Shown here in pieces: positions 1-8,039 of a stretch of DNA of 25,314 bases; within the stretch, counting starts at the first letter, position 1; each line of letters begins with the position of its first letter. Under the pieces are notes generated by a model that was not told where the DNA came from, made no database searches, and saw only the letters and a list, made by a program, of their open reading frames with translations. This DNA is from Cycloclasticus sp. Lineage in GTDB: Bacteria; Pseudomonadota; Gammaproteobacteria; Methylococcales; Cycloclasticaceae. The DNA lies in the NCBI GenBank assembly GCA_019090295.1, contig JAHRWG010000071.1, positions 1 to 25,314 of the forward strand, written 5' to 3'. The position numbers and the translations under genes are program-made.

Positions 1-6
1 CACACC

Positions 7-67
7 CTCTCGCCGCTTTACTTTCGTGATTCATGTTCCCGTTTCCCAGGGATTCCATAGTAAAGCC
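7..67 (-). promoter_or_regulatory. Leader-like motif, outward facing (left copy)
   Basis: Read on the minus strand, this stretch contains in order CCCTGGGAAACG (51-40), ATGAATCACGAA (34-23) and GCGGCGAGAG (16-7). The right flank has CCCTGGCAAACG, ATGAACACGAA and GCGACGAGAG in the same order on the plus strand. By analogy with the right copy, which ends 26 nt before an ATG, a leftward gene would start just outside the window. Its function is unknown; it is probably a shared 5' leader or promoter element of the host mobile replicon. Confidence 0.45.
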
Positions 68-86
68 TTCGGCCCTTCCTCACCCG

Positions 87-91
87 TTCAG
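87..91. repeat. Target site duplication, left copy (TTCAG)
   Basis: TTCAG abuts the left terminus TGTTGGAG. The same 5 bp follows the other terminus at 25109-25113. Five base pairs is the Tn7-family duplication length, so the two copies date from this insertion. Confidence 0.93.
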
Positions 92-157
92 TGTTGGAGA
101 ACAATAAAGTTGTTAACAAGACAATAAAGTTGTTAACAAAACAATAAAGTTGTTAAC
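92..157 (+). repeat. Transposon end (Tn7R-type): terminus plus three tandem TnsB-type sites
   Basis: After the 8-bp terminus, three identical 17-bp copies of ACAATAAAGTTGTTAAC begin at 101, 121 and 141, an exact 20-bp period. Tn7's right end, next to tnsA, also has closely packed TnsB sites, whereas its left end has spaced ones. The array lies 52 bp upstream of tnsA, so bound TnsB would probably repress the tns promoter, as is known in Tn7. The binding role is inferred from similarity. Confidence 0.9.
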
Positions 158-160
158 TTT

Positions 161-202
161 TGCCATTTGAGCTAACTTAGTAATAAGTCAGTTCAAGTGG
201 CA
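161..202 (+). promoter_or_regulatory. Candidate tnsA promoter/operator region with imperfect inverted repeat
   Basis: TGCCATTTGA (161-170) is the inverse of TCAAGTGGCA (193-202) with one mismatch, separated by 22 nt. It lies between the TnsB-site array and the tnsA start at 210. A weak -35-like TTGCCA (160-165) is followed by AT-rich TAATAA (181-186) at short spacing. It could be a promoter/operator or an RNA hairpin that sequesters the tnsA start. This is a low-confidence reading. Confidence 0.3.
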
Positions 203-209
203 ATTTAGT

Positions 210-1034
210 ATGGGTAAGAAGCAATACTGGAATTCCGAAGCAAAGAACGAGCGCTGGATTAAAGAGGGTCGTGGCCAAGGTGCCGGTTCCAGCTATAAGC
301 CTTGGCTTACTATAAGAGATGTTCCCTCCGAAGGCCGATCTCACCGAATCTTCGGCCACCTTACTCAGCGCACCCACCATCTCCTCTCCGACCTCGAACT
401 CGCCACTTTTTTCCTCCTCCAATGGCGACTAATAACCACCGACATTCGCGAGCAATTTCCATTAGATCGAGAGTTAACCCGAGACATCTCTAATCGACTT
501 GGCGTCAGGCATCCAAATGTTCAGGGCGTGGATCAATACATGAGTAGTGATTTTGTGGTGGATGCCGAAGATAGTAGCAAACCAAGGTTTGCCATACAGG
601 TGAAGAGTAGAAGTGCTTTTCAAGACTCTAGAACAGTAGAGAAGCTGCAAATTGAGCGCATGTATTGGGCTGAGAAAAAGATCCCATTCTTCTTGGTGAA
701 CGAGAACCGAATACCGCAGACCGTTTTTGATAACATAAATATCCTTTACAACCATATCGAAGACGACGATAGCCAAGACGAGCTACTGACCTATTTCTCA
801 TTGTTTCTAAAGCAGATTCCTCAGAATGAAAGTCTAAGGGTCATCGACCTATGCATTCGCTTGGATACTGCTTATGACTTTGAGCCGGGAGAGGCTCTGT
901 TTCAGTTCAAGCGATTATTGGCGCAGCGCTTCTTTCATTTTGATATCACAAAGCCATTCACCGAGCTACGTTGCTCAGATTTAGTTGCCGAAGGTCAGCA
1001 GGTGTTGAAGGAGGTGTGGCGTGTTTCAAATTAA
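210..1034 (+). CDS. tnsA: TnsA, transposon endonuclease (5'-strand cutting)
   Basis: The protein has 274 aa (Tn7 TnsA has 273). TnsA forms the TnsAB transposase and cuts the 5' ends of the element, allowing cut-and-paste transposition. The N-terminal restriction-endonuclease-like fold shows the catalytic set E63 (in SDLELA), D114 (in SSDF), Q130 and K132 (IQVK), at the same numbers as in Tn7. The GRGQG motif near residue 20 and PWLT, GRSHRI and HHLL are also Tn7-like. The ATG at 210 puts these residues in register, so I prefer it although the ribosome site is weak. The C-terminal ~100 residues would contact TnsC. The gene overlaps tnsB by 14 nt. Confidence 0.96.
   Translation: MGKKQYWNSEAKNERWIKEGRGQGAGSSYKPWLTIRDVPSEGRSHRIFGHLTQRTHHLLSDLELATFFLLQWRLITTDIREQFPLDRELTRDISNRLGVRHPNVQGVDQYMSSDFVVDAEDSSKPRFAIQVKSRSAFQDSRTVEKLQIERMYWAEKKIPFFLVNENRIPQTVFDNINILYNHIEDDDSQDELLTYFSLFLKQIPQNESLRVIDLCIRLDTAYDFEPGEALFQFKRLLAQRFFHFDITKPFTELRCSDLVAEGQQVLKEVWRVSN
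1008..1016 (+). promoter_or_regulatory. Strong Shine-Dalgarno for tnsB
   Basis: AAGGAGGTG inside the end of tnsA lies 4 nt before the GTG at 1021. It supports GTG as the tnsB start and translational coupling to tnsA. Confidence 0.75.
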
Positions 1035-3093
1035 CGAAGTTTTAATTCTTCAGGACAAGCTATTCCGTATCCTTGTTTCTATTGAGCGTCATGTGGTCTG
1101 GATATCGTTGGATGACCCAAAAGCCTTGCCAGACTTCGCTAACATCGAGCAACTGAATGATCTGCTGCTGCAGGAAAAGATGACTCGTATGGATGACCCC
1201 TATGAGTATGTGCAAGATCTGTTACCAGAAGAAGGGTCGAAAGATGCGACTATTCGGGACAAAAATTACCTCATCATCTCTCCCCTAGTTGAAGACCCAC
1301 AGTTCTATGTTAAGAAAGTGAGAACGAAACACATAGCCGATATATTGGCTACGGGCCAGGTCTCACGTCCCTACCTGTACAAATTGATCCGCCGCTATTG
1401 GCAAAGGGGCCAAACCCCCAATGCTTTATTGCCAGACTATAAAAACTCAGGTGCCAAAGGACAAAAGAGAACAGCAATAGATAAAAAACTTGGTAGGCCG
1501 AGAGTCTATATGGAGGGCACAGGTGCCCTAATAGACGAAAAAACGGAAAAGCTATTTCGGATTGTTATTGATAAATATGTGCTGAATAAGAATTTCACGA
1601 TCGCTCGTGCTCATAGGCGACTGAAAAAGCTTTATGAGCAGCTGTTTCCCAATGTACCTGAGTCAGAAAAACCAACAAAGCGCCAAATGGGCTATTTTTT
1701 TGAGCGTGAATACAGCCATGTTGAAAAAGTTAAGGCCGCTGTTCCAGATATCATTTACCGGAAAGACATTCGCCCCCTTTTGAGTACCGCTACAACGCAG
1801 GCGTTGGGTCCGGGGTCGAGATACGAAATCGACGCGACAATTGCTGATGTAATTCTAGTGGCTGATCACGATCGTAATCAACCAGTGGGTCGCCCCACAG
1901 TTTATGTAGTAATAGATGTTTTTTCTCGGTTTATCGTTGGTTGGTATATCGGCTTTGAAAATCCTTCCTATGTCGCAGCGATTCAAGCCCTGCATTTGGC
2001 ATTGACTGACAAGAGCCATATCTTCAGCGATCTGGAAGTTGATACCAGTAATTTCTCTTGGCCTGCTTCTGGTTTGCCTGAAGCCATACTTGCCGATAGA
2101 GGTGAGCTGCAAGGGCATCAGATAGAAGGGTTGGAGTCGAGTCACAAAATTAGGATTGAAAACACACCGCCTTACAGAGGCGATGCAAAAGGCATTGTTG
2201 AGCAACGGTTCAGGACTTTGCAAGCGGAGTTCAAAGGATTTGCGCCTGGTGAAGTGATAGGGCCAACAGTCAAGAAGCGTGGTGGGAAGAACTATTGGTT
2301 GGATGGCAAGCTCACGGTTTCTGAGTTTACTGAGATCATAGTCTCTTCAATTGTTATGCGTAATTTCATCGATCCTATGACTAAGTACGATCGAGCCAAA
2401 GACATGCCCGCAGCACTGCCTTTGATTCCTGTTCACCTATGGAACTGGGGACTACAGAATAGAACTGGGCGATTGCGCAAGGCTAGTAGTGAAAACGTTC
2501 GAAAAGCCCTACTGCCTAGAGTGAAAGCAAGCACTTCGGTTCAAGGCATCTGTGTGTTCGGTGTTTATTACTCATCTCCTGAAATCATTGAATTGGGGTG
2601 GATGCATCGAACTGGAAAGTCGCCGAGGCCTGAGGAAGTTGATGTCGCGTATGACCCCGACTCTGCCGACGAGGTGTATTTGTTTCACACCAAAGGAAAC
2701 AGAGATCACTGGGTGTGTCGAATTTCAGATGTTTCTAGAGAGTTTCGTGGAGCATCGTTCTGGGAAGTCTGGCGTAAGCAGAGCCTGACTAAAGCACAGG
2801 CATCCAAGGATCGGTTGGAAGCAGATAAAGTCCGCAATCAGCATGAAGAACGCGTAGAACAGATTATTTCATCGGCCATTAAGAACACCCCGAAACCGGC
2901 AGCGACCAAAACGGAACGCATGCGTGGGGTCAGTAGTGCTCGCGCTGGGCAACTTGAACAAGAAAGGGAAAATCGCCGACCAACCGTCGTGAAGAATGAA
3001 CGACAAGCAAAAGTCGTACACCTGTCACCGCCGGAGGACAATGATGATTACCCAGACTTTGAAGATGAACTATTTGACGACGGAGACGACTGA
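1021..3093 (+). CDS. tnsB: TnsB, DDE transposase of Tn7 family
   Basis: The 690-aa protein (Tn7 TnsB 702) starts at GTG. It binds the repeated sites at both ends and performs 3'-end cleavage and strand transfer. Helix-turn-helix-like DNA-binding segments lie in the first ~250 residues (around residues 100-140, KHIADILATGQVSRPYLYKL). The RNase H-fold core has D271 (YEIDAT), D359 (ILADRGE) and E394 (GIVEQRF), matching Tn7 D273/D361/E396 with the usual 34-residue gap between D and E. A basic, coiled-coil-prone region (about 585-660) precedes a very acidic tail (EDNDDYPDFEDELFDDGDD), which in this family contacts TnsC. It overlaps tnsC by 1 nt (TGATG), so the two are translationally coupled. All key residues are present. 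Confidence 0.96.
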   Translation: MFQINEVLILQDKLFRILVSIERHVVWISLDDPKALPDFANIEQLNDLLLQEKMTRMDDPYEYVQDLLPEEGSKDATIRDKNYLIISPLVEDPQFYVKKVRTKHIADILATGQVSRPYLYKLIRRYWQRGQTPNALLPDYKNSGAKGQKRTAIDKKLGRPRVYMEGTGALIDEKTEKLFRIVIDKYVLNKNFTIARAHRRLKKLYEQLFPNVPESEKPTKRQMGYFFEREYSHVEKVKAAVPDIIYRKDIRPLLSTATTQALGPGSRYEIDATIADVILVADHDRNQPVGRPTVYVVIDVFSRFIVGWYIGFENPSYVAAIQALHLALTDKSHIFSDLEVDTSNFSWPASGLPEAILADRGELQGHQIEGLESSHKIRIENTPPYRGDAKGIVEQRFRTLQAEFKGFAPGEVIGPTVKKRGGKNYWLDGKLTVSEFTEIIVSSIVMRNFIDPMTKYDRAKDMPAALPLIPVHLWNWGLQNRTGRLRKASSENVRKALLPRVKASTSVQGICVFGVYYSSPEIIELGWMHRTGKSPRPEEVDVAYDPDSADEVYLFHTKGNRDHWVCRISDVSREFRGASFWEVWRKQSLTKAQASKDRLEADKVRNQHEERVEQIISSAIKNTPKPAATKTERMRGVSSARAGQLEQERENRRPTVVKNERQAKVVHLSPPEDNDDYPDFEDELFDDGDD

Positions 3094-4751
3094 TGGAGCG
3101 ACCTAATCATTTTGTTACCGCATTATATAGACCAACAGGCGTCAAGCGTTATGATGGTAACCCCTTCATTGAAGCACTTCCTCCAATCTTAACCGTTGCT
3201 CAAGCTGGCAAAAGTATTAAAGGAAAAGTTGAGTTCCACCCGTCTGATCGATTAGCTGACCCCAAATCCAGAATGCACATGGTCGTTTCATTACAGGACG
3301 ACTACTTCCAACCGCTCTCACAGCATGTTCAGCTTCAAGAAAAGATCGACCTGATGCTCCGCATGGGATATGTCGGTAGAAACATTAATGATGGTTCGCT
3401 GAACCGAAAACTTCAAGAGGGCTATGAGTTTATTAAGTCAGGAGGCGACGGCGCAGTTAACTTTATAGTTGAGAAAACTACTGCCCGAAGTATGTCTCTA
3501 ATTGGTATATCGGGTGCAGGTAAGAGCAAGTCGTTGGAGCGAGTTTTGGCGACTTACCCTCAAGTGATTTATCACGAACAAGAAAACCGCTATCAAGTTA
3601 CTTACCTGAAAATTGAATGCCCCAGTAACGGAGATCTAGAAAGCCTGTGCCTTAATTTTTTTAGCGCTGTTGATAATGTATTAGGGACCGATTACGAGCG
3701 CCGATACGCCAAGCAGCGCTTATCTGTTCCTAAAATGTTGGCCTTGATGCGCCAAACAGCTAATAACAGGGCCATTGGAATTTTGGTTATAGACGAAATT
3801 CAGCGCTTAGGCCAGGTGCGCTCTGGCGGCAAAGAGCAAATGCTTGAGTTCTTTGTTGAGCTGGTGAATACCGTAGGAATCCCGATTGTGTTGGTTGGCA
3901 CACCCAAAGCGCGTCCTATTTTTGAACTGGAACTTCAGTCAGGTAGAAGGAGTGCAGGATTAGGATCAATCTATTGGGAAACTATTCCGCAATATGTCAC
4001 AAGTGGAAACGCAAGCCAGTTGAATCCAAACTGGGTCCGATTCACAGATAATCTCTGGAAATACCAATGGCTTAGGCACGGGGACGATCCCCTCAGTGAT
4101 GAAATTAGAGCGTGTTGGTACGATCTTTCTCAAGGCGTCTTGGATATTGTGGTAAAGCTTTTTGTCTTAGCGCAACTTCGTGCAATCGCTAACAAAAAAG
4201 AGCGAATAACTGTTGGTATTCTGAAGTCAGTCTACAAACAAGAATTAAAGCCAGTGCACCCAATGTTGGATGCATTGCGTTCCGGCGATGCAGATAAAAT
4301 TGTGAAATATTCCGATATGCGTGTTGTGGATTTAGATAAGCGCATTATCGAGTTAGGCAGACAGATTCTTGAGGTTGCTCAGAAACAAGAGGAAAAACTA
4401 TTTGGTGGTGACCAAGATGCCCTGCGTTTATACAACCTTGTTTTGCAGCTCGATGACTCCTTTGAGGAAGAGACCGTAGAGCAACTCGTAAAGCGCATAT
4501 TTAAAGAACAACCTGAACTAAGCCGAGCAGACATGATCGCGGTAATCGCATCATGGTATACAGAAGGTGTTAAACCAACAAAGAAAAAGCAATCGAGTAA
4601 TCGAGTTAAAGAAAAGGATTGGTTAGATCTAACTGCAGAGGACTGGCGATATCAGTTCGCCTACTGCAAAGACGAAAACTTGTCGTTGGTTGATCGGCTT
4701 GAGCAGAATGGTGAAATGTTTGATCTAGAAGATTGGGCCTTGGGGCATTAA
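3093..4751 (+). CDS. tnsC: TnsC, AAA+ ATPase transposition regulator
   Basis: The 552-aa protein (Tn7 TnsC 555) links the target selector (TnsD or TnsE) to the TnsAB transposase and gives target immunity through ATP use. Walker A is G138-S145 (GISGAGKS) and Walker B ends at D234-E235 (ILVIDEIQ), followed by a sensor-like VLVGTPKA near 270. The N-terminal ~110 residues are the family's target-selector-binding region. The C-terminal lysine-rich part (KKKQSSNRVKEKDW) is where Tn7 TnsC contacts TnsA. The start codon overlaps the tnsB stop and the stop codon overlaps the tnsD ATG (TAATG). I see nothing broken. Confidence 0.95.
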   Translation: MERPNHFVTALYRPTGVKRYDGNPFIEALPPILTVAQAGKSIKGKVEFHPSDRLADPKSRMHMVVSLQDDYFQPLSQHVQLQEKIDLMLRMGYVGRNINDGSLNRKLQEGYEFIKSGGDGAVNFIVEKTTARSMSLIGISGAGKSKSLERVLATYPQVIYHEQENRYQVTYLKIECPSNGDLESLCLNFFSAVDNVLGTDYERRYAKQRLSVPKMLALMRQTANNRAIGILVIDEIQRLGQVRSGGKEQMLEFFVELVNTVGIPIVLVGTPKARPIFELELQSGRRSAGLGSIYWETIPQYVTSGNASQLNPNWVRFTDNLWKYQWLRHGDDPLSDEIRACWYDLSQGVLDIVVKLFVLAQLRAIANKKERITVGILKSVYKQELKPVHPMLDALRSGDADKIVKYSDMRVVDLDKRIIELGRQILEVAQKQEEKLFGGDQDALRLYNLVLQLDDSFEEETVEQLVKRIFKEQPELSRADMIAVIASWYTEGVKPTKKKQSSNRVKEKDWLDLTAEDWRYQFAYCKDENLSLVDRLEQNGEMFDLEDWALGH

Positions 4752-6256
4752 TGCTAGGATTTCCTAAACCCTATCCAGAAGAACTGCTGTACAGCACTGT
4801 AGCTAGGGCGGGTGTGCATGATGGAGAAACTTCGCCAAAGCAGCTACTGGATCAAGTGTTTTTGAACCGAAAAGTCATCGCCACGGTGGACTTGCCAAGC
4901 CATGTTCAGTCAATAGCGCAACAGTACCCTGAGAATGGCGAACCCAGTACCGCCTCCCTCATCGATCAACACACGCTATTGCCAATTTACGCTCCATTCA
5001 TGCCTGCAGAAAGGGTACTAAAGCTTCGCGAATGGATGACTGGAAGCTCATATGGTGCTGTGCATTTAGCTTCCGGTATAGCCGCATCAAGGGTAAAGGC
5101 AAAAAACAATCTATACGTTTGCAAGCAATGCCTGTTGGAACAACAATCAATATACGGTGAAGGTTTCTTACATCGGCTTTGGCAGGTGCCTCTAGTAAAA
5201 GTCTGCCCAATACATGGCGCACTTAGTAGAACAAACATCGAACTAGATAGTGAGCACAGGCATACGTTTTTCCCCATCGATTCTGTTGAACGTATTAATG
5301 ATGTACTCATCGATAACCAAGACCAAGTCTTTGCTAAGCAAAGCGCCAATTTGCTAAATAATTATTGTGAAGGGATAAGTTATTCCCAATGGACCTTGTT
5401 TTACAAACGATTCGCGGCAAACCAGAATTACTTAAACGGATCAAGAATTGACCATGCCCAGATTCGTGAGACGGTTGTTAAGTTTTGGGGAAAGAAGTGG
5501 CTGGAGGGGGTAGGTCTTCATCCGGTAGATGCCGAAACGTCTTGGCTCAAATCCATTTTCCGCAAGCATAGAAAGAGCTTTAGTTTTGCCGAACACATTG
5601 TTGCCATAACGGCTTTATCCGAAGGGCAAGTGAACATTGCCTATGCAATTCAAGAAGCGGCTTCGCTAAAAGTACACCTTGATTCTGCAAGCACCCGAAT
5701 GCCACAAACGGATGTTATCTTTGAAAGCCCAACTTCCCCGGATCAGTTGCAGTGGCTAGCGCTTCTAAGCGAGTGCTCCCCAAAACTTGCACGGAATGGA
5801 AACAAGGCGTTGTACGCGCGCCTTTATCGCAATCATCACGATTGGTTGATGGCAATTGATCTAGCGTTCCATACAGAAAGTAGCGTAGTTAACAATAGAG
5901 TTGATTGGCCTCAAAGAGACAGACAATGTGCCCGCGAACTAAAACACATAATTGAAAGCCTGGCCGATTACCTCGATGCGCCCCATCTAAGCCGCACTTT
6001 CCTTATACATCAGTTAAACCAACGAGCAACGATAGAGAAGAATCTGAGCAGATTGCCGCGCTGCGAGTTTTTACTTTCCAAATATTCTGAAAGCACGACA
6101 GAATATCAAGCTAGAAGGCTCGTACGCGCTTATTTGGTGATGAAGGAAAAACAAAAAGAAATTAAACGATGGTCCTTGATACGAGAGGCAGGCTTGAGTG
6201 ATGAGCGTATGACCAATTTAGTTTCTGAGCTATTAACAGAGATATTGCGTGACTAA
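4751..6256 (+). CDS. tnsD: TnsD (TniQ family), sequence-specific target selector
   Basis: The 501-aa protein (Tn7 TnsD 508) directs insertion to attTn7 next to glmS in the classical element. I chose the ATG at 4751 because it overlaps the tnsC stop and gives the Tn7-like start MLGFPKPYPEELLYS; an in-frame TTG at 4733 is less likely. The TniQ zinc finger is C124, C127, C152 and H155 (CKQC ... CPIH). LPSH, HTLLPIYAPF, GAVHLASGIAASRVK, SWLKSIFRKHRKSFS and RWSLIREAGLS are shared with Tn7 TnsD. The protein looks intact, yet the present insertion is not at a visible glmS. Either it recognises another site or it was not used for this jump. It overlaps tnsE by 8 nt. Confidence 0.94.
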   Translation: MLGFPKPYPEELLYSTVARAGVHDGETSPKQLLDQVFLNRKVIATVDLPSHVQSIAQQYPENGEPSTASLIDQHTLLPIYAPFMPAERVLKLREWMTGSSYGAVHLASGIAASRVKAKNNLYVCKQCLLEQQSIYGEGFLHRLWQVPLVKVCPIHGALSRTNIELDSEHRHTFFPIDSVERINDVLIDNQDQVFAKQSANLLNNYCEGISYSQWTLFYKRFAANQNYLNGSRIDHAQIRETVVKFWGKKWLEGVGLHPVDAETSWLKSIFRKHRKSFSFAEHIVAITALSEGQVNIAYAIQEAASLKVHLDSASTRMPQTDVIFESPTSPDQLQWLALLSECSPKLARNGNKALYARLYRNHHDWLMAIDLAFHTESSVVNNRVDWPQRDRQCARELKHIIESLADYLDAPHLSRTFLIHQLNQRATIEKNLSRLPRCEFLLSKYSESTTEYQARRLVRAYLVMKEKQKEIKRWSLIREAGLSDERMTNLVSELLTEILRD

Positions 6257-7847
6257 AAGCAAGGCGCGATTTAAGAAATTGGATGATGACTCAAAAATCT
6301 TAGGTGTAGGCTCGCTGTTCCGGGGTGTCGACCGCAAAGGCTGGGCGATCAACATCGATTTCACCGGTAAAAAGCCTCAAAGTATGCAGTTTAGCAACAT
6401 CCCTGTGCTTGCTAGGAAAAGAGTGCTAAATCCGACTCAGGTGCCAAAGCCAGCCGGGCTGCCAATTGCGTTTACTATTGCCAATGCCCAAAATTGGGAA
6501 GTTGCAAGGGCTTCTGCTTGCCCTGCCTTTAATGCGCATCACCATGGCAATGATGGTAACCAACAATGCTTTGTCGTCAATGTGGATGAAAAGCGAGTCT
6601 TTATTCCGCAATTGGAAATGGCTCGGGTACTTTTTTATCACGACCCATTCCTTGCGCGATTAAGCCTACAACACGATGCCTTGTCAGAGGATTTCATGCT
6701 AGGTAAACGAGATGATGGCCAGCCACTGATTGTCGTTCGCGAAGGTGCTGAATATCCGGTTTCCTATTTTAATCGAGACGATAACCGGCGGTTCCTTAGC
6801 TGGGTTCTGTTAGATAGCGAAGCAAGAGCATCCTTCGAAAGCATTAGTAAGAATTTGATTCAAAATCAATATCAGAAAGGCAGCTATCTTCATTGGAATT
6901 TTCAGGTCGAACCACCCTCGCTCTCAGGAGTGCAACTTGGCGCACGAGGCTGGGCAGATAATGATTCAGGCAGCTTCTTTGTATGGGAAATCACTCAGTT
7001 AGATGATTTGCCATCGGAAGTCGAGGGAGGAATTGATTTCTATCACCCGAGATACGAGCGCAAAGTTGGCGGTAAACCCACTAAGGGAGATGGTAAACAA
7101 GGCCAAGCACCCGATGAGTTTGATCTTGATGATGACGAACTGTCTGACTCCGACAAAGCAACCCTGGCACTCATTTCAGAACAAGTATCGGTGTCGTTTA
7201 AGACACCACACATCACCAATCGAATTGCTCACAAGACTAAGGCCGTGAACAACATTGTTGGTGATGGTGACAAAGAGGTTCTGGACAAAGATCTAAGCCC
7301 AAATGAAAAGGAAGAGTCTGGCGCGCTCCCTGGAGGTGCCTGGAACAATTTAGATGACCAAACCGATGATGCTCACCTCTTTGTCGGAAAGTTTAAATCG
7401 TTCTTCAGCGCGATTGAGTTATTAATATCGAAGCATGGCTGTAGAAAGATTAGCGATAGACTTTTAAAACTGCCAAAAGTCGGCGATGGAAAGAAGCACT
7501 GGCTGAACGATACGCAGAACCCACGTTGTATAGCTGTCGTAGAGCTAGAGCATGGTGGCAAGTCTTTCACGATTCTTGAAATCGACACTTCCGATGGTGC
7601 GGCGAAGCTTTCGACTATGTTGTTGACCTCTGCGCCAGGTTGGGTGGCAAACAATGAGAAAGTTATCTTGCAGCGAATTATGAAAAAGTCCTTGGGCTGG
7701 CCAGCAGATTATTTCAAAGACCAGCTTGAAGAAAGCTCATATAAGGGCATTCCACACCCTGAATCAAAGCATCCTGGCTCGTTACCTCCCGAATCCATTG
7801 ACCCTTGGGCACAACGGATTGCCAACTGGATTACTCGTAGTGCTTAG
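6249..7847 (+). CDS. tnsE: TnsE, selector for replicating/conjugating DNA targets
   Basis: The 532-aa protein (Tn7 TnsE 538) starts at GTG. In Tn7, TnsE recognises 3'-recessed DNA and the sliding clamp, steering insertions to lagging strands and especially to conjugal plasmids. Tn7-like blocks include VGSLFRGVDRKGW near the N-terminus, IPQLEMARVLF (about 119-129), a tryptophan-rich segment with FQVEPPSLSGVQL (about 220-235), LPKVGDGKKHW (about 410-420), EIDTSDGAAKLST (444-456) and a C-terminal SLGWPADYF. An acidic low-complexity linker (about 275-305) separates the N- and C-terminal halves. TnsE is far less common than TnsABC+TniQ, so its presence places this element close to canonical Tn7. 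The region 7848-8039 after it has no gene. Confidence 0.93.
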   Translation: MTKSKARFKKLDDDSKILGVGSLFRGVDRKGWAINIDFTGKKPQSMQFSNIPVLARKRVLNPTQVPKPAGLPIAFTIANAQNWEVARASACPAFNAHHHGNDGNQQCFVVNVDEKRVFIPQLEMARVLFYHDPFLARLSLQHDALSEDFMLGKRDDGQPLIVVREGAEYPVSYFNRDDNRRFLSWVLLDSEARASFESISKNLIQNQYQKGSYLHWNFQVEPPSLSGVQLGARGWADNDSGSFFVWEITQLDDLPSEVEGGIDFYHPRYERKVGGKPTKGDGKQGQAPDEFDLDDDELSDSDKATLALISEQVSVSFKTPHITNRIAHKTKAVNNIVGDGDKEVLDKDLSPNEKEESGALPGGAWNNLDDQTDDAHLFVGKFKSFFSAIELLISKHGCRKISDRLLKLPKVGDGKKHWLNDTQNPRCIAVVELEHGGKSFTILEIDTSDGAAKLSTMLLTSAPGWVANNEKVILQRIMKKSLGWPADYFKDQLEESSYKGIPHPESKHPGSLPPESIDPWAQRIANWITRSA

Positions 7848-7851
7848 ATTG

Positions 7852-7892
7852 ATTACCTAGAGTTACCTACCCTATAGGTAAAGCTAGGTAAT
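7852..7892. promoter_or_regulatory. Nested inverted repeat after tnsE (operator-like or hairpin)
   Basis: The outer arms are perfect 9-mers, ATTACCTAG (7852-7860) and CTAGGTAAT (7884-7892). The inner arms are perfect 6-mers, TTACCT (7863-7868) and AGGTAA (7876-7881), around a 7-nt loop. This gives four copies of the core TACCT/AGGTA spaced about 10-11 bp, one DNA turn. Neither side has a T-run, so it is not a classic terminator. A cooperative operator, or a stabilising 3' hairpin for the tns mRNA, are the best readings. Confidence 0.6.
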
Positions 7893-7929
7893 TAGCAGTG
7901 GGTGTTAAATCCTACGTTAATTATCAAAC

Positions 7930-7960
7930 CAACTTATTTCACTTTAACTCAAATAAGTTG
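7930..7960. promoter_or_regulatory. Perfect 10-bp inverted repeat, likely operator of the cargo operon
   Basis: CAACTTATTT (7930-7939) and AAATAAGTTG (7951-7960) are perfect inverse repeats with an 11-nt spacer. The right arm overlaps a -35-like TTGAGA (7958-7963), which is followed after 16 nt by TAGGGT (7980-7985). The first cargo gene encodes an Xre-type HTH protein, so autoregulation through this site is a natural inference. Confidence 0.5.
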
Positions 7961-7985
7961 AGAAAAAACACAATCGTGTTAGGGT
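7958..7985 (+). promoter_or_regulatory. Candidate promoter of the defense operon
   Basis: TTGAGA (7958-7963), a 16-nt spacer, then TAGGGT (7980-7985), about 55 nt before the mad1 ATG. The -35 match is good and the -10 is weak. It is the only promoter-like pair I found ahead of a long, tightly coupled operon. Confidence 0.35.
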
Positions 7986-8039
7986 AAGCAACAGTGAAAA
8001 ATCCCAAGTTTATGGTTAAGAAAACACCGTGGAGAGAGC

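Larger units (their letters stand above)
1..91. other. Left flank of the transposon (host replicon, apparently non-coding)
   Basis: This is DNA outside the transposon, ending with the target duplication. I see no gene start. Plus-strand frame 2 is open across 2-91 and would have continued to a TAG just beyond the right junction before insertion, but it shows no recognisable protein. The minus strand carries a leader-like motif (7-51) related to one in the right flank. No 3' end of glmS is visible, so this is not the classical attTn7 site. Confidence 0.6.

Noticed and set aside
1..91. attTn7 (3' end of glmS) next to the tnsA end
   Set aside because: No glmS C-terminal coding sequence is readable in any frame. 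The CCTGGCAAA-like string in the right flank is part of the leader motif, not glmS.
101..157. Short direct repeats that could be read as a CRISPR array
   Set aside because: There are only three 17-bp copies with 3-nt gaps and no spacers. They match Tn7-type TnsB sites and recur inverted at the other end.
1855..2223. 122-codon minus-strand open frame within tnsB
   Set aside because: It overlaps the conserved DDE catalytic core of tnsB and has no recognisable product.
4733..4750. TTG start for tnsD giving six extra residues
   Set aside because: The ATG at 4751 overlaps the tnsC stop and gives the N-terminus expected from Tn7 TnsD.
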